Shown: in pieces, positions 8,662 to 15,993 of the stretch | Position numbering within the stretch: position 1 is the stretch's first letter | How the letters are laid out: each line of letters begins with the position of its first letter | Assembly: GCF_019396325.1 (NCBI RefSeq) | Contig: NZ_JAHKRO010000091.1 | Location: 1-36,187, forward strand | Source of the DNA: Nonomuraea ceibae | GTDB lineage: Bacteria > Actinomycetota > Actinomycetes > Streptosporangiales > Streptosporangiaceae | Length of the DNA stretch: 36,187 bases | Direction of reading: 5' to 3' | The notes under the pieces: generated by a model | What the model saw: the letters and a program-made list of their open reading frames with translations, nothing else | Told to the model about the DNA's origin: nothing | Databases searched by the model: none | Made by a program: the position numbers and the translations under genes

Positions 8662-9252
8662 CTACTCGATCTTCGCGAAGCTGTCGGGAGTGGTGAAGAT
8701 CGTCCCTCTCGACAGCGGCCAGTAGCGCACCACGGCGGTGCCGATCACGTCGTCGACCGGGATGAACCCCTTGCCCGGCTCCTCCATGTGGCTGCGCGAG
8801 TCGGCCGAGGCGCTGCGGTGGTCGCCCATCAGCCACAGCTTGCCCTTGGGCACCGTGATGTCGAACTTCTCGTCGGAGGGGAAGTCGTCGGGGAAGAGGT
8901 AGGGCTCGTCCAGCGCCTTGCCGTTGATCGTCAGGCGCTTCTTGGAGTCGCAGCACACGACCCGGTCGCCGGCCACGCCGATGACGCGCTTGATCGTGTC
9001 CTCGCCGTTCCAGCCCTTGAAGACGATGATGTCGCCCCGCCCGGGAGCGCCGGCGAGCTTGTTGACGAACACCCGGTCGTTGATCTTGAGGGTGTTCTCC
9101 ATCGACTCCGAGGGGATGTAGAACGACCCGATCACGAACGCCTGGAGCACCAGCGCGATCCCCACGCCCAGCACCAGCAGGTAGATCGTCTCGCGGAAGC
9201 CGCCCTTTTTCTTCTTCTCCACGCCCTCTGCCTTCTCGGTGACGGCCGTCAT
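8662..9252 (-). CDS. lepB: Signal peptidase I (second copy)
   Basis: 196-residue type I signal peptidase, inner-membrane anchored with the catalytic domain outside. The N-terminus is short, followed by a KKKK cluster and one membrane helix (about 23-42). The catalytic Ser is S50 in YIPSESMENTL and the general base is K88 in DTIKRVIGV; GDHR and SRSHMEEPG motifs follow. Unlike its upstream partner it has no C-terminal helix. ATG at 9252 overlaps the stop of the first copy as ATGA, so they are coupled. A longer open frame to 9642 is only overlap. Several signal peptidases in tandem are usual in streptomycete relatives. Confidence 0.94.
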   Translation of the reverse strand: MTAVTEKAEGVEKKKKGGFRETIYLLVLGVGIALVLQAFVIGSFYIPSESMENTLKINDRVFVNKLAGAPGRGDIIVFKGWNGEDTIKRVIGVAGDRVVCCDSKKRLTINGKALDEPYLFPDDFPSDEKFDITVPKGKLWLMGDHRSASADSRSHMEEPGKGFIPVDDVIGTAVVRYWPLSRGTIFTTPDSFAKIE

Positions 9253-10112
9253 CGCCTCTTCACCAGCCAGCGCCGACGGACCACGACCAAGGGTACGGCC
9301 AGCGCGAATCCGGCGACCAGCGGGGCGGACCCGCTCAGCGCCTGGAGCGCGGGCTGGGCGAACGTGTCGGGGATCGGGATCGTGGTCGCGCGGGAGAACG
9401 GCCAGACGATCACGAAGGCGCGGCCGATGACCTGGCTCTCGGGGATGGACCCGCCGCCGGGGTCGCCCGTGTGGGAGCGCGAGTCCAGCGAGACCTGGCG
9501 GTGGTCGCCCATCACCCACAGGCGGTTGGGCGGCACCGTGATGTCGAACGGCTCCCGCGAGGGCAGGTTGCCCGGATAGAGGTAGGCGCTCTCGTCGATC
9601 GCCACGCCGTTGACGGTGATGCGCTGCTGGGAGTCGCAGCACTTGACGTGGTCGCCGCCGACGCCGATGACGCGCTTGATGTAGTCCTTCTCGCCGGGGA
9701 CCACGCCGAACGCGGTGCCGACCCAGCGGAAGAAGCCCGCGACGGGGTTGGCCGGCTCCTCGAACTGGAACTCGCCGTCCCAGGAGTCGACGCCGGAGAA
9801 GACGACCACGTCGCCGCGCTCGATGTCGCGCGTGTGGTAGACGAGCTTGTTGACCAGCACCCGGTCGTTGGTGAGGAGCGTGTTCTCCATCGACTCGGAC
9901 GGGATGTAGAAGGCCTGGATGACGAAGGTCTTGATGATCAGCGCCAGCGCCAGCGCCACGACGACCAGAACGGGAAGTTCTTTCCAGAACGACCCCTTCT
10001 TCTTCTCTTTCTTCCCGTCTTTTGCCGGCTTCTGAGTGTCTTCGGCGACCACGTCCACCTCGTCCTCGACAGGGCGGCGCGGCGCGCCGTGCTCCTGGCT
10101 CTCGCTAGTCAT
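9249..10112 (-). CDS. lepB: Signal peptidase I (first copy)
   Basis: 287 residues. A charged cytoplasmic N-terminus (about 1-43, ending in a Lys-rich KKEKKKGSFWKE) leads into a membrane helix at about 46-65. Catalytic Ser is S74 in YIPSESMENTL and Lys is K146 in KDYIKRVIGVGG; conserved MGDHRQVSLDSRSH follows. A second hydrophobic segment near 262-278 and an Arg-rich end suggest a C-terminal anchor, seen in some actinobacterial SipX-type enzymes. It releases exported proteins from their signal peptides. ATG at 10112. A strong terminator separates it from rplS, so lepB-lepB-rnhB probably has its own promoter. Confidence 0.94.
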   Translation of the reverse strand: MTSESQEHGAPRRPVEDEVDVVAEDTQKPAKDGKKEKKKGSFWKELPVLVVVALALALIIKTFVIQAFYIPSESMENTLLTNDRVLVNKLVYHTRDIERGDVVVFSGVDSWDGEFQFEEPANPVAGFFRWVGTAFGVVPGEKDYIKRVIGVGGDHVKCCDSQQRITVNGVAIDESAYLYPGNLPSREPFDITVPPNRLWVMGDHRQVSLDSRSHTGDPGGGSIPESQVIGRAFVIVWPFSRATTIPIPDTFAQPALQALSGSAPLVAGFALAVPLVVVRRRWLVKRR

Positions 10113-10209
10113 TGCTGACGAGCCTAGATGATGTCCCGGCCCGACAAGCCTCGACCGACGTTACACCGCTCACGAGTCGCTCCACATAAAGGAAAGGGCC
10201 CCGCAAAAC

Positions 10210-10241
10210 CGAATGGCCCGCACCTCGGTGCGGGCCATTCG
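10210..10241 (-). terminator. Intrinsic terminator after rplS
   Basis: A perfect 14-bp inverted repeat (CGAATGGCCCGCAC at 10210-10223 against 10228-10241) with a four-base loop lies 12 bp past the rplS stop. On the minus strand the stem is followed by GGTTTT. It should end the rpsP-to-rplS transcript before the signal peptidase genes. Confidence 0.88.
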
Positions 10242-10253
10242 GGGAAAGCATGC

Positions 10254-10616
10254 TTACTTCGCGGGCGTGCTCTCACGCTTCTCGCGGATGCGGGCGGCCT
10301 TGCCGCGCAGGTCGCGCATGTAGTAGAGCTTGGCACGGCGGACGTCGCCACGGGTCACGAGGACGATCTTCTCGATGACCGGGCTGTGCACCGGGAAGGT
10401 GCGCTCGACGCCGACGCTGTAGCTCACCTTGCGGACGGTGAAGGTCTCGCGGGCGCCGCTGCCCTGACGGCGCAGCACGAACCCTTTGAAGACCTGGACG
10501 CGGGAGCGGTTGCCTTCGACGACTCGGACGTGAACCTCGAGCGTGTCACCGGGACGGAAGTCCGGCACGTCGCTGCGCAGGGTCGCCTTCTCGAGCTCCT
10601 GGATCTTCGTGTGCAT
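10254..10616 (-). CDS. rplS: 50S ribosomal protein L19
   Basis: 120 residues, normal length. L19 sits at the subunit interface of the large ribosomal subunit. Recognised by FRPGDTLEVHVRVVEGNRSR, VQVFKGFVLRRQGSG, ETFTVRKVSYSVGVERTFP and VRRAKLYYMRDLRGKAARI. ATG at 10616. It is the last gene of the rpsP-khpA-rimM-trmD-rplS operon, 138 bp behind trmD; that spacer contains inverted repeats that could form a leader structure. The operon ends at a strong hairpin terminator. Confidence 0.98.
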   Translation of the reverse strand: MHTKIQELEKATLRSDVPDFRPGDTLEVHVRVVEGNRSRVQVFKGFVLRRQGSGARETFTVRKVSYSVGVERTFPVHSPVIEKIVLVTRGDVRRAKLYYMRDLRGKAARIREKRESTPAK

Positions 10617-10650
10617 GAGAGCTGTTCCTCAAGTCTCGCGAGCACGCGGA

Positions 10651-10719
10651 GGTCCACCCGGCCTGGGCTCGTGGCGGACACGCTTGCTGATCTGGTGGAC
10701 CCGGGAACGCTTTCCCGGG
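10651..10719 (-). promoter_or_regulatory. Inverted repeats in the trmD-rplS spacer
   Basis: Two nested structures are visible: GGTCCACC (10651-10658) pairs with GGTGGACC (10694-10701), and CCCGGGAA (10700-10707) pairs with TTCCCGGG (10712-10719) over a four-base loop. They compete for base 10700-10701. Either could be an rplS leader or a processing site. No T-tract follows, so an intrinsic terminator is unlikely. Confidence 0.4.
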
Positions 10720-10754
10720 CATGGCTGACCAACCACCTGACGATTGGCAACGCT

Positions 10755-11537
10755 TCAGTGTGCCACATCTTCCGGCGGGAGGCGAAACGACAGCTCGTCG
10801 AGCAGCCGCCGGTCGTGCTTGTCGAGCGTCGCCGGGTCGATCGCCGCCGCCAGCTCGGGCCGGTTGGCGACGGTGCGGCGCAGCGCCTCGTCACGGCGCC
10901 AGCGGGCGACCTTGCCGTGGTGGCCGGACAGCAGCACGGCGGGCACCTCGTGCCCGCGCCACACCGGCGGCTTGGTGTAGACGGGGCCTTCGAGCAGGTT
11001 GCGCATCGCGCCGGGCGCGAAGGAGTCGTCGACGGCCGAGTGGGCGTTGCCGAGCACGCCGGGCAGCAGCCGGCCGATGGCCTCCACCATCACCAGCACC
11101 GCCACCTCGCCGCCGGCGAGCACGTAGTCGCCGATGCTGACCTCGTCGACGCGCAGCCGCGTGCCGTACTCGGCCATGACGCGCGAGTCGATGCCCTCGT
11201 AGCGGCCGCAGGCGAACAGCAGCCACGGCTCGGCGGCCAGCTCCTGGGCGAGCTCCTGGGTGAAGGGGCGGCCGCTCGGCGTCGGCACGATCATGCGCGG
11301 GGCTCCGTCGCCGATGACGTCGTCGAGCGCCTCGCCCCAGACCTCCGGCTTCATCACCATGCCGGGACCGCCCCCGTACGGGGTGTCGTCGACGGTCTTG
11401 TGCACGTCGTGCGCCCAGTCGCGGAGCTGGTGGGTGCGCACGTCGAGGATGCCGCGCTCGCGCGCCTTGCCGATGAGGGAGACGTCGAGCGGCGCGAAGT
11501 ACTCGGGGAAGATCGAGATGATGTCGAGCCGGGTCAC
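10755..11537 (-). CDS. trmD: tRNA (guanine37-N1)-methyltransferase TrmD
   Basis: 260 residues. It methylates G37 next to the anticodon using SAM, preventing frameshifts. Signatures of the SPOUT knot are present: LDIISIFPEYF at the N-terminus, VDDTPYGGGPGMVMKPE, CGRYEGIDSRVM, SIGDYVLAGGEVAVLVM and the C-terminal PPVWRGHEVPAVLLSGHH. The start is GTG at 11537, overlapping the rimM stop as GTGA, so translation is coupled. Length and operon position are standard. Confidence 0.98.
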   Translation of the reverse strand: MTRLDIISIFPEYFAPLDVSLIGKARERGILDVRTHQLRDWAHDVHKTVDDTPYGGGPGMVMKPEVWGEALDDVIGDGAPRMIVPTPSGRPFTQELAQELAAEPWLLFACGRYEGIDSRVMAEYGTRLRVDEVSIGDYVLAGGEVAVLVMVEAIGRLLPGVLGNAHSAVDDSFAPGAMRNLLEGPVYTKPPVWRGHEVPAVLLSGHHGKVARWRRDEALRRTVANRPELAAAIDPATLDKHDRRLLDELSFRLPPEDVAH

Positions 11538-12037
11538 AGCAGGCCCTCCGGCGGGTCGACGACCAGCCTGCCGCCCTCCGGGTCCACCTCCGGCACCAGG
11601 GCCTTGACGAACGGGATGAGCGCGTCGTCACCGCCGCCCGCGCGCTTAACGACGAGCAGGTCCTGGCCGCGGTGGAGCACGTCGGTGACCTCGCCGACGG
11701 GCTCGCCGCCGGTGGTGACGACCGCGAGGCCGATGAGCTGGTGGTCGTGGAACTCGTCGGGGTCGCCGGTCGGCGCCACGTCGGCGGAGTCGATGACCAG
11801 CATGGTGCCGCGCAGCTCCTCGGCCGCGTCACGGCCCGCGACGCCGGCGAAGGCGACCAGGAGCATGCCCTTGTGCCAGCGGCGGCTCTCGACGACGAGC
11901 GGCCCCCGGCCCGGCGGGTCGGTGGCGATCGACGTGCCGGCGGCGAAGCGCACCTCGGGATCGTCGGTGCGCACCTCGACGGTCACCTCGCCGCGTACGC
12001 CGTGCGGGCGGCCTATCCGGCCGACGACCAGCTGCAC
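11534..12037 (-). CDS. rimM: Ribosome maturation factor RimM
   Basis: 167 residues. RimM helps assemble the 30S head around S19. The N-terminal domain begins VVGRIGRPHGVRGEVTVEVRTDDPE; a PRC-barrel follows from about residue 95 (EFHDHQLIGLAVVTTGGEPVG cut as DHQLIGLAV and GEVTDVLHRG) and ends with VPEVDPEGGRLVVDPPEGLL in outline. The start is GTG at 12037 with GAAAGAGG upstream. A 70-bp spacer with a hairpin separates it from khpA; it overlaps trmD by 4 bp. Confidence 0.96.
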   Translation of the reverse strand: MQLVVGRIGRPHGVRGEVTVEVRTDDPEVRFAAGTSIATDPPGRGPLVVESRRWHKGMLLVAFAGVAGRDAAEELRGTMLVIDSADVAPTGDPDEFHDHQLIGLAVVTTGGEPVGEVTDVLHRGQDLLVVKRAGGGDDALIPFVKALVPEVDPEGGRLVVDPPEGLL

Positions 12038-12059
12038 CTGTACCTCTTTCCAACGCGGA

Positions 12060-12091
12060 GCGCCCCCATCGGCGGCAACCGATGAGGGCGC
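12060..12091 (-). promoter_or_regulatory. Hairpin in the khpA-rimM spacer
   Basis: Bases 12060-12072 pair with 12079-12091 (12 of 13 positions) over a six-base loop. On the minus strand no T-run follows, so it is more likely a processing or stabilising hairpin than a terminator. It lies just upstream of the rimM ribosome site. Confidence 0.4.
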
Positions 12092-12107
12092 GGGGAATTT
12101 CCTGACG

Positions 12108-12353
12108 CTAACGGACTGCTTCGTGCAGGTCGAGCAGATCGACCCGGACGTACTTCCCGTCGGCCAGGGCGTTCACGACGGTGCGCAGCGCCTTGGCGGT
12201 GCGCCCACCGCGTCCGATGACCTTGCCCAGGTCCTCGGGGTGCACCCGGACCTCCAGGACGCGCCCGCTGCGGATGCGGCGTGCGCGGACCCGGACATCG
12301 TCGGGATGTTCGACGATGCCCTTGACGAGGTGCTCGAGGGCCTCCTCGAGCAC
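12108..12353 (-). CDS. khpA: KH-domain RNA-binding protein KhpA
   Basis: About 81 residues, a single KH domain with the GKVIGRGGRTAKALR loop (the GxxG motif is GRGG) that grips RNA backbone. KhpA works with KhpB on small RNAs and envelope control in Gram-positives. The start is taken as GTG at 12353 (VLEEALEHLVKGIVEHPDDV), one base past the rpsP stop; an upstream ATG frame reading Arg/Pro-rich sequence is only an antisense-like reading of the rpsP end. Position between rpsP and rimM is conserved. Confidence 0.94.
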   Translation of the reverse strand: MLEEALEHLVKGIVEHPDDVRVRARRIRSGRVLEVRVHPEDLGKVIGRGGRTAKALRTVVNALADGKYVRVDLLDLHEAVR

Positions 12354-12354
12354 C

Positions 12355-12795
12355 TCAGGCCTCCGCCTCGGCCGGGGTCTCGGCAGGGGCCTCGGCCTCG
12401 TCCTTCTTCTTGGCCTTCTTCGGCGTGGTGGCGGCCGTGCCGGTGTCGCCACCGGACAGCGCCTCCTTGGCCGCGGCCTCGTAGATGGCCTGACGGTCGG
12501 GCGCGGGCTCGGCGACCTTCATCGGCGCCGGCGCGGGCTCGCCCTTGTACTTCTGCCAGTCACCGGTGAGCTTGAGCAGCTTGAGCACCGGCTCGGTCGG
12601 CTGCGCGCCGACTCCCAGCCAGTAAGCGGCGCGCTCGGCGTTGACCTCGATGCGCGAAGGGTTCTCCTTCGGGTGGTACAGGCCGATCTCCTCGATCGCC
12701 CGGCCGTCACGCTTGGTGCGGCTGTCGGCGACGACGATACGGTATTGAGCGTTGCGGATCATGCCGAGCCGCTTGAGCTTGATCTTGACTGCCAC
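12355..12795 (-). CDS. rpsP: 30S ribosomal protein S16
   Basis: 146 residues. The S16 core (about 1-85) has VKIKLKRLGMIRNAQYRIVV, ADSRTKRDGRAIEEIG and YHPKENPS. A C-terminal extension of about 60 residues rich in Ala, Lys, Glu and Pro follows (KKAKKKDEAEAPAETPAEAE); such tails are usual in actinobacterial S16. The start is GTG at 12795 with GGAGAG upstream. It is first in the operon that ends with rplS; the 196 bp before it probably hold the promoter. Confidence 0.97.
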   Translation of the reverse strand: MAVKIKLKRLGMIRNAQYRIVVADSRTKRDGRAIEEIGLYHPKENPSRIEVNAERAAYWLGVGAQPTEPVLKLLKLTGDWQKYKGEPAPAPMKVAEPAPDRQAIYEAAAKEALSGGDTGTAATTPKKAKKKDEAEAPAETPAEAEA

Positions 12796-12991
12796 GGGTG
12801 TGGTCTCTCCTGCATTAGAGCGCGGGTGAGCGGCTCCTCATCGAGTGGGGCACGATGCGAATCCGACTCCAGGGACAAACGCGGCCGGCGGGAGGTGAGA
12901 GGGCACCCGCCTGGTCACGGTGTTCCAACATGCCATTGTGCCAGACGCGCGCCACTGCCCCGCACTCCGCACCGGCGTCGCGCGGCAAAAA

Positions 12992-14539
12992 TTACTTCTG
13001 GCCCGGCAGCCTGAGCTTGGACGGGTCGAAGCCCGGCGGCAGCTCCATGCCCGGAGGCAGCTTGCCGCCGAGGTTGCCCAGCACGCCGCCCGGCTTGGGC
13101 TCGTCGGCGGGCGCCTCCTGGGCCTGCTTGCCGAGGGCCGCCTTGCGCGGGTCACCGCTCACGCGGCGCCCCTTCTTGCCCTTCTTCTGAGCCTTCTGTG
13201 CCTTGCCCCGGCCGCCCGGCATGCCGGGGATGCCCATGCCGCCCGCCATGCGCTTCATCATCTTCTGGGCCTCGAAGAAGCGGGTGACGAGGTTGCTGAC
13301 GGCGCTGACGGTCACGCCGGAGCCGGCGGCGATGCGGGCGCGGCGGGAGCCGTTGATGATCTTCGGGTCCTGCCGCTCGCCGGGCGTCATCGAGCGGATG
13401 ATGGCGGCGATGCGGTCGAGGTCACGGTCGTCGATGGCGTTGAGCTGGTCCCGCATCTGCCCCATGCCGGGCATCATGCCGAGCAGGTTCTTGATCGGGC
13501 CCATCTTCTGGACCATCATCATCTGCTCGAGGAAGTCGTCGAGCGTGAAGTTCTCGCCCGAGGTGAGCTTGCCCGCCATCTTGGCGGCCTGCTCCTCGTC
13601 GAACGTCTTCTGCGCCTGCTCGATCAGGGTGAGGATGTCACCCATGTCAAGGATGCGGGAGGCCATCCGGTCGGGGTGGAAGGCGTCGAAGTCTTCCAGC
13701 TTCTCGCCGGTGGAGGCGAACATGATCGGCCGGCCGGTGATGTGCCTGACCGACAGGGCCGCGCCGCCTCGGGCGTCGCCGTCGAGCTTGGTCAGCACGA
13801 CGCCGTCGAAGCCGACGCCCTCCATGAACGCCTGGGCCGTGGTGACGGCGTCCTGGCCGATCATGGCGTCGACGACGAACAGGACCTCGTCGGGCCGCAC
13901 CGCGTCGCGGATGTCGGCGGCCTGCTTCATCATCTCCTGGTCGATGCCCAGGCGGCCGGCGGTGTCGATGATGACGATGTCGTGCTGCTGGCGCCGGGCC
14001 TCGTCGATCGACTGGCGGGCCACGGCGATCGGGTCGCCGACGCCGTTGCCGGGCTCGGGGGCGTAGACGGCGACCTGGGCGCGCTCGCCCATGACCTGGA
14101 GCTGCCCGACGGCGTTGGGCCGCTGGAGGTCGGCGGCGACGAGCAGCGGCACGTGGCCCTGCTCGCGCAGCCAGCGGGCCAGCTTGCCGGCCAGCGTGGT
14201 CTTGCCGGCGCCCTGGAGGCCGGCGAGCATGATGACCGTCGGCGGCGTCTTGGCGTAGCGGAGCCTGCGGGTCTCGCCGCCGAGGATCTCGATCAGCTCG
14301 TCATTGACGATCTTGACGACCTGCTGCGCCGGGTTGAGCGCCTGGGAGACCTCTGCGCCGCGGGCGCGCTCCTTCACCTGGGCGACGAACGCCTTGACCA
14401 CCGGCAGCGCGACATCGGCCTCGAGCAGCGCGATGCGGATCTCGCGGGTGGTGGCGTCGATGTCCGCGTCGGACAGTCGCCCCTTGGATCGGAGGGAGGA
14501 GAAGACCGATGTCAGCCGGTCGGATAGCGTCTCGAACAC
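12992..14539 (-). CDS. ffh: Signal recognition particle protein Ffh
   Basis: 515 residues. This GTPase binds signal sequences of nascent membrane proteins and, with 4.5S RNA and FtsY, targets them to the translocon. N domain at about 1-90; G domain with P-loop GLQGAGKTTLAGKLA, DTAGRLGID and LTKLDGDARGG; M domain from about 320 with methionine-rich MMMVQKMGPIKNLLGMMPGM and the RNA-binding GSRRARIAAGSG. The C-terminal tail is Lys- then Pro-rich. The start is GTG at 14539. It lies between the rpsP operon and conservon 1, with 56 bp to cvnD1, so read-through from the conservon is possible. Confidence 0.98.
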   Translation of the reverse strand: MFETLSDRLTSVFSSLRSKGRLSDADIDATTREIRIALLEADVALPVVKAFVAQVKERARGAEVSQALNPAQQVVKIVNDELIEILGGETRRLRYAKTPPTVIMLAGLQGAGKTTLAGKLARWLREQGHVPLLVAADLQRPNAVGQLQVMGERAQVAVYAPEPGNGVGDPIAVARQSIDEARRQQHDIVIIDTAGRLGIDQEMMKQAADIRDAVRPDEVLFVVDAMIGQDAVTTAQAFMEGVGFDGVVLTKLDGDARGGAALSVRHITGRPIMFASTGEKLEDFDAFHPDRMASRILDMGDILTLIEQAQKTFDEEQAAKMAGKLTSGENFTLDDFLEQMMMVQKMGPIKNLLGMMPGMGQMRDQLNAIDDRDLDRIAAIIRSMTPGERQDPKIINGSRRARIAAGSGVTVSAVSNLVTRFFEAQKMMKRMAGGMGIPGMPGGRGKAQKAQKKGKKGRRVSGDPRKAALGKQAQEAPADEPKPGGVLGNLGGKLPPGMELPPGFDPSKLRLPGQK

Positions 14540-14595
14540 GTGGTTGGCCAGTCCTCGAAAGCGAATGTGGGTCTGGTCTCAGCCTATCCGCTTCG

Positions 14596-15183
14596 CTAGC
14601 CGTTCCAGCCTGGCACGGCCATCCGGACCGAGAGCGCGTGCTCGACCAGGTTGATGAGCGTGCTCTTGACCGAGTCCTTGGACCGGGCGTCGAGCCGCAC
14701 CAGCGGGATGTGCGGGGCCAGCGTGAGCGCGTCACGCACCTCCGCGTCGGTGTGCGGGTACTGCCCCTCCCAGCCGTTGATCCCGACCACGAACGGGAGC
14801 TGGGCCTCCTCGAAGTAGTCGATCGCGGGGAAGCTGTCGGCCAGCCGCCGCGTGTCGACCAGCACGACGGCCCCGATGGCGCCCCGTACGAGGTCGTCCC
14901 ACATGAACCAGAACCGGTGCTGCCCGGGCGTGCCGAACACGTACAGGATCAGGTCGCGGTCGAGCGAGACGCGGCCGAAGTCGAGCGCGACGGTGGTGGT
15001 CGACTTGAGCGGGGTCATGCCGAGGTCGTCGATGCCGGCCGAGGCGTCGGTCATCACGGCCTCGGTCGTGAGCGGCATGATCTCCGACACGGCCCCCACG
15101 AACGTCGTCTTGCCCACCCCGAATCCCCCGGCCACGACGATCTTCGTCGAGGTTAGGCCGGGGCTAGAGCCTGCGAAGTCCAC
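14596..15183 (-). CDS. cvnD: Conservon GTPase CvnD (copy 1)
   Basis: About 195 residues. Small Ras-like/MglA-type GTPase, the last member of the conservon; conservons are proposed to assemble a membrane complex resembling eukaryotic G-protein signalling. P-loop is GGFGVGKTT (19-27); the switch II region is FGTPGQHRFWFMW. The usual NKxD base-specificity motif is replaced by NGWEG. The start is GTG at 15183 (VDFAGSS), overlapping cvnC by 20 bp with a GAAAGG upstream; an earlier possible start at 15210 lies deeper inside cvnC. Nearly the same protein is encoded at 29599-30192. Confidence 0.95.
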   Translation of the reverse strand: MDFAGSSPGLTSTKIVVAGGFGVGKTTFVGAVSEIMPLTTEAVMTDASAGIDDLGMTPLKSTTTVALDFGRVSLDRDLILYVFGTPGQHRFWFMWDDLVRGAIGAVVLVDTRRLADSFPAIDYFEEAQLPFVVGINGWEGQYPHTDAEVRDALTLAPHIPLVRLDARSKDSVKSTLINLVEHALSVRMAVPGWNG

Positions 15184-15565
15184 TGAGCACCCTTTCAAGC
15201 AGGTTGACATCCGGCCTTCCGGCCTCCAGCTGCGGCTGGTGGACGCGGACCAGGCCTTCGGCGGCCATGTCGGCGATCAGCACCCGGACCACGCCCAGCG
15301 GCATCCGCAACAGCGCCGAGACCTCGGCCACCGAGCGCACCTGCCTGCAGAGCTGACTGATCGCCTGGTACTCCGGCGTGATGTGGGAGAACTCCCGGTG
15401 CTCGGCCGTGGCCGACGACACCAGCGCCTCCATCGCCAGTTTCAGCTTGGGCGCGGTGCGCCCGCCGGTCACCGCGTAGGGACGGACCGGCGACGCGGGG
15501 TCGGAGGCCGGCTGCGGGGGCGGCTGAGGGTCCCAGCCGCCGGTGTTCCATCTCGGGTCCGTCAC
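15164..15565 (-). CDS. cvnC: Conservon DUF742 protein CvnC (copy 1)
   Basis: 133 residues. After a Pro-rich start, the DUF742 domain begins at RPYAVTGGRTAP, followed by EHREFSHITPEYQAISQLC and RSVAEVSALLRMPLGVVRVL, a winged-helix-like unit. In conservons CvnC is thought to link the kinase and GTPase parts; its DNA or protein target is unknown. The start is GTG at 15565, five bases after the cvnB stop. It overlaps cvnD. The copy at 30173-30577 is almost identical except in the Pro-rich N-terminus. Confidence 0.95.
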   Translation of the reverse strand: MTDPRWNTGGWDPQPPPQPASDPASPVRPYAVTGGRTAPKLKLAMEALVSSATAEHREFSHITPEYQAISQLCRQVRSVAEVSALLRMPLGVVRVLIADMAAEGLVRVHQPQLEAGRPDVNLLERVLSGLRRL

Positions 15566-15570
15566 CTACA

Positions 15571-15993
15571 TCACCTGGTCTGGCTGGCGCGCAGCTCCGC
15601 GCGCACCGCCGGGGTAAGCACCTGTCCGGCGCGATCCACCATCAATGTCATCTGGTACGCCACCAGTCCCATGTCGCAGTCGGGGGCCGCGAGCACGGCC
15701 AGGCAGGAGCCGTCGCTGATCGCCATGATCAGCATCAGCCCCCGCTGCATCTCCACGATGGTCTGATTGACCGCACCGCCTTCGAACACCCGGGCGGCGC
15801 CCTGTGTCAGGCTCACCAGGCCGGAAGCGATGGCGGCGAGCTGGTCGGCCCGGTCCGCCGGGAACCCCGACGACGCGGCCAGCGGCAGCCCGTCGGACGA
15901 CACCACCACCGCATGCGCGACGCCGGGGACGGTGCTCACGAAGTCGGTGATCAGCCAGTCGACGCCGCGCGCCGAATGACTCAGGTCGTTCAC
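15571..15993 (-). CDS. cvnB: Conservon roadblock/LC7 protein CvnB (copy 1)
   Basis: 140 residues, one roadblock/LC7 domain (GVDWLITDFVSTVPGVAHAV, then SSDGLPLAASSGFPADRADQ). Such proteins act as regulators (GAP- or GEF-like) or scaffolds of MglA-type GTPases, here presumably CvnD. The start is GTG at 15993 with GGAGGAGG upstream, overlapping the cvnA stop as GTGA. It differs from the copy at 30579-31001 at about six positions. Confidence 0.96.
   Translation of the reverse strand: MNDLSHSARGVDWLITDFVSTVPGVAHAVVVSSDGLPLAASSGFPADRADQLAAIASGLVSLTQGAARVFEGGAVNQTIVEMQRGLMLIMAISDGSCLAVLAAPDCDMGLVAYQMTLMVDRAGQVLTPAVRAELRASQTR

Noticed and set aside
6805..9579. 924-residue plus-strand open frame opposite yifB to lepB
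   Set aside because: Antisense shadow of well-identified minus-strand genes caused by high third-position GC; composition is Arg/His/Asp-rich without domains.
9253..9642. N-terminal extension of the second signal peptidase to 9642
   Set aside because: It would read through the first signal peptidase out of frame; the ATGA overlap at 9249-9252 and a normal N-terminal helix give the start.
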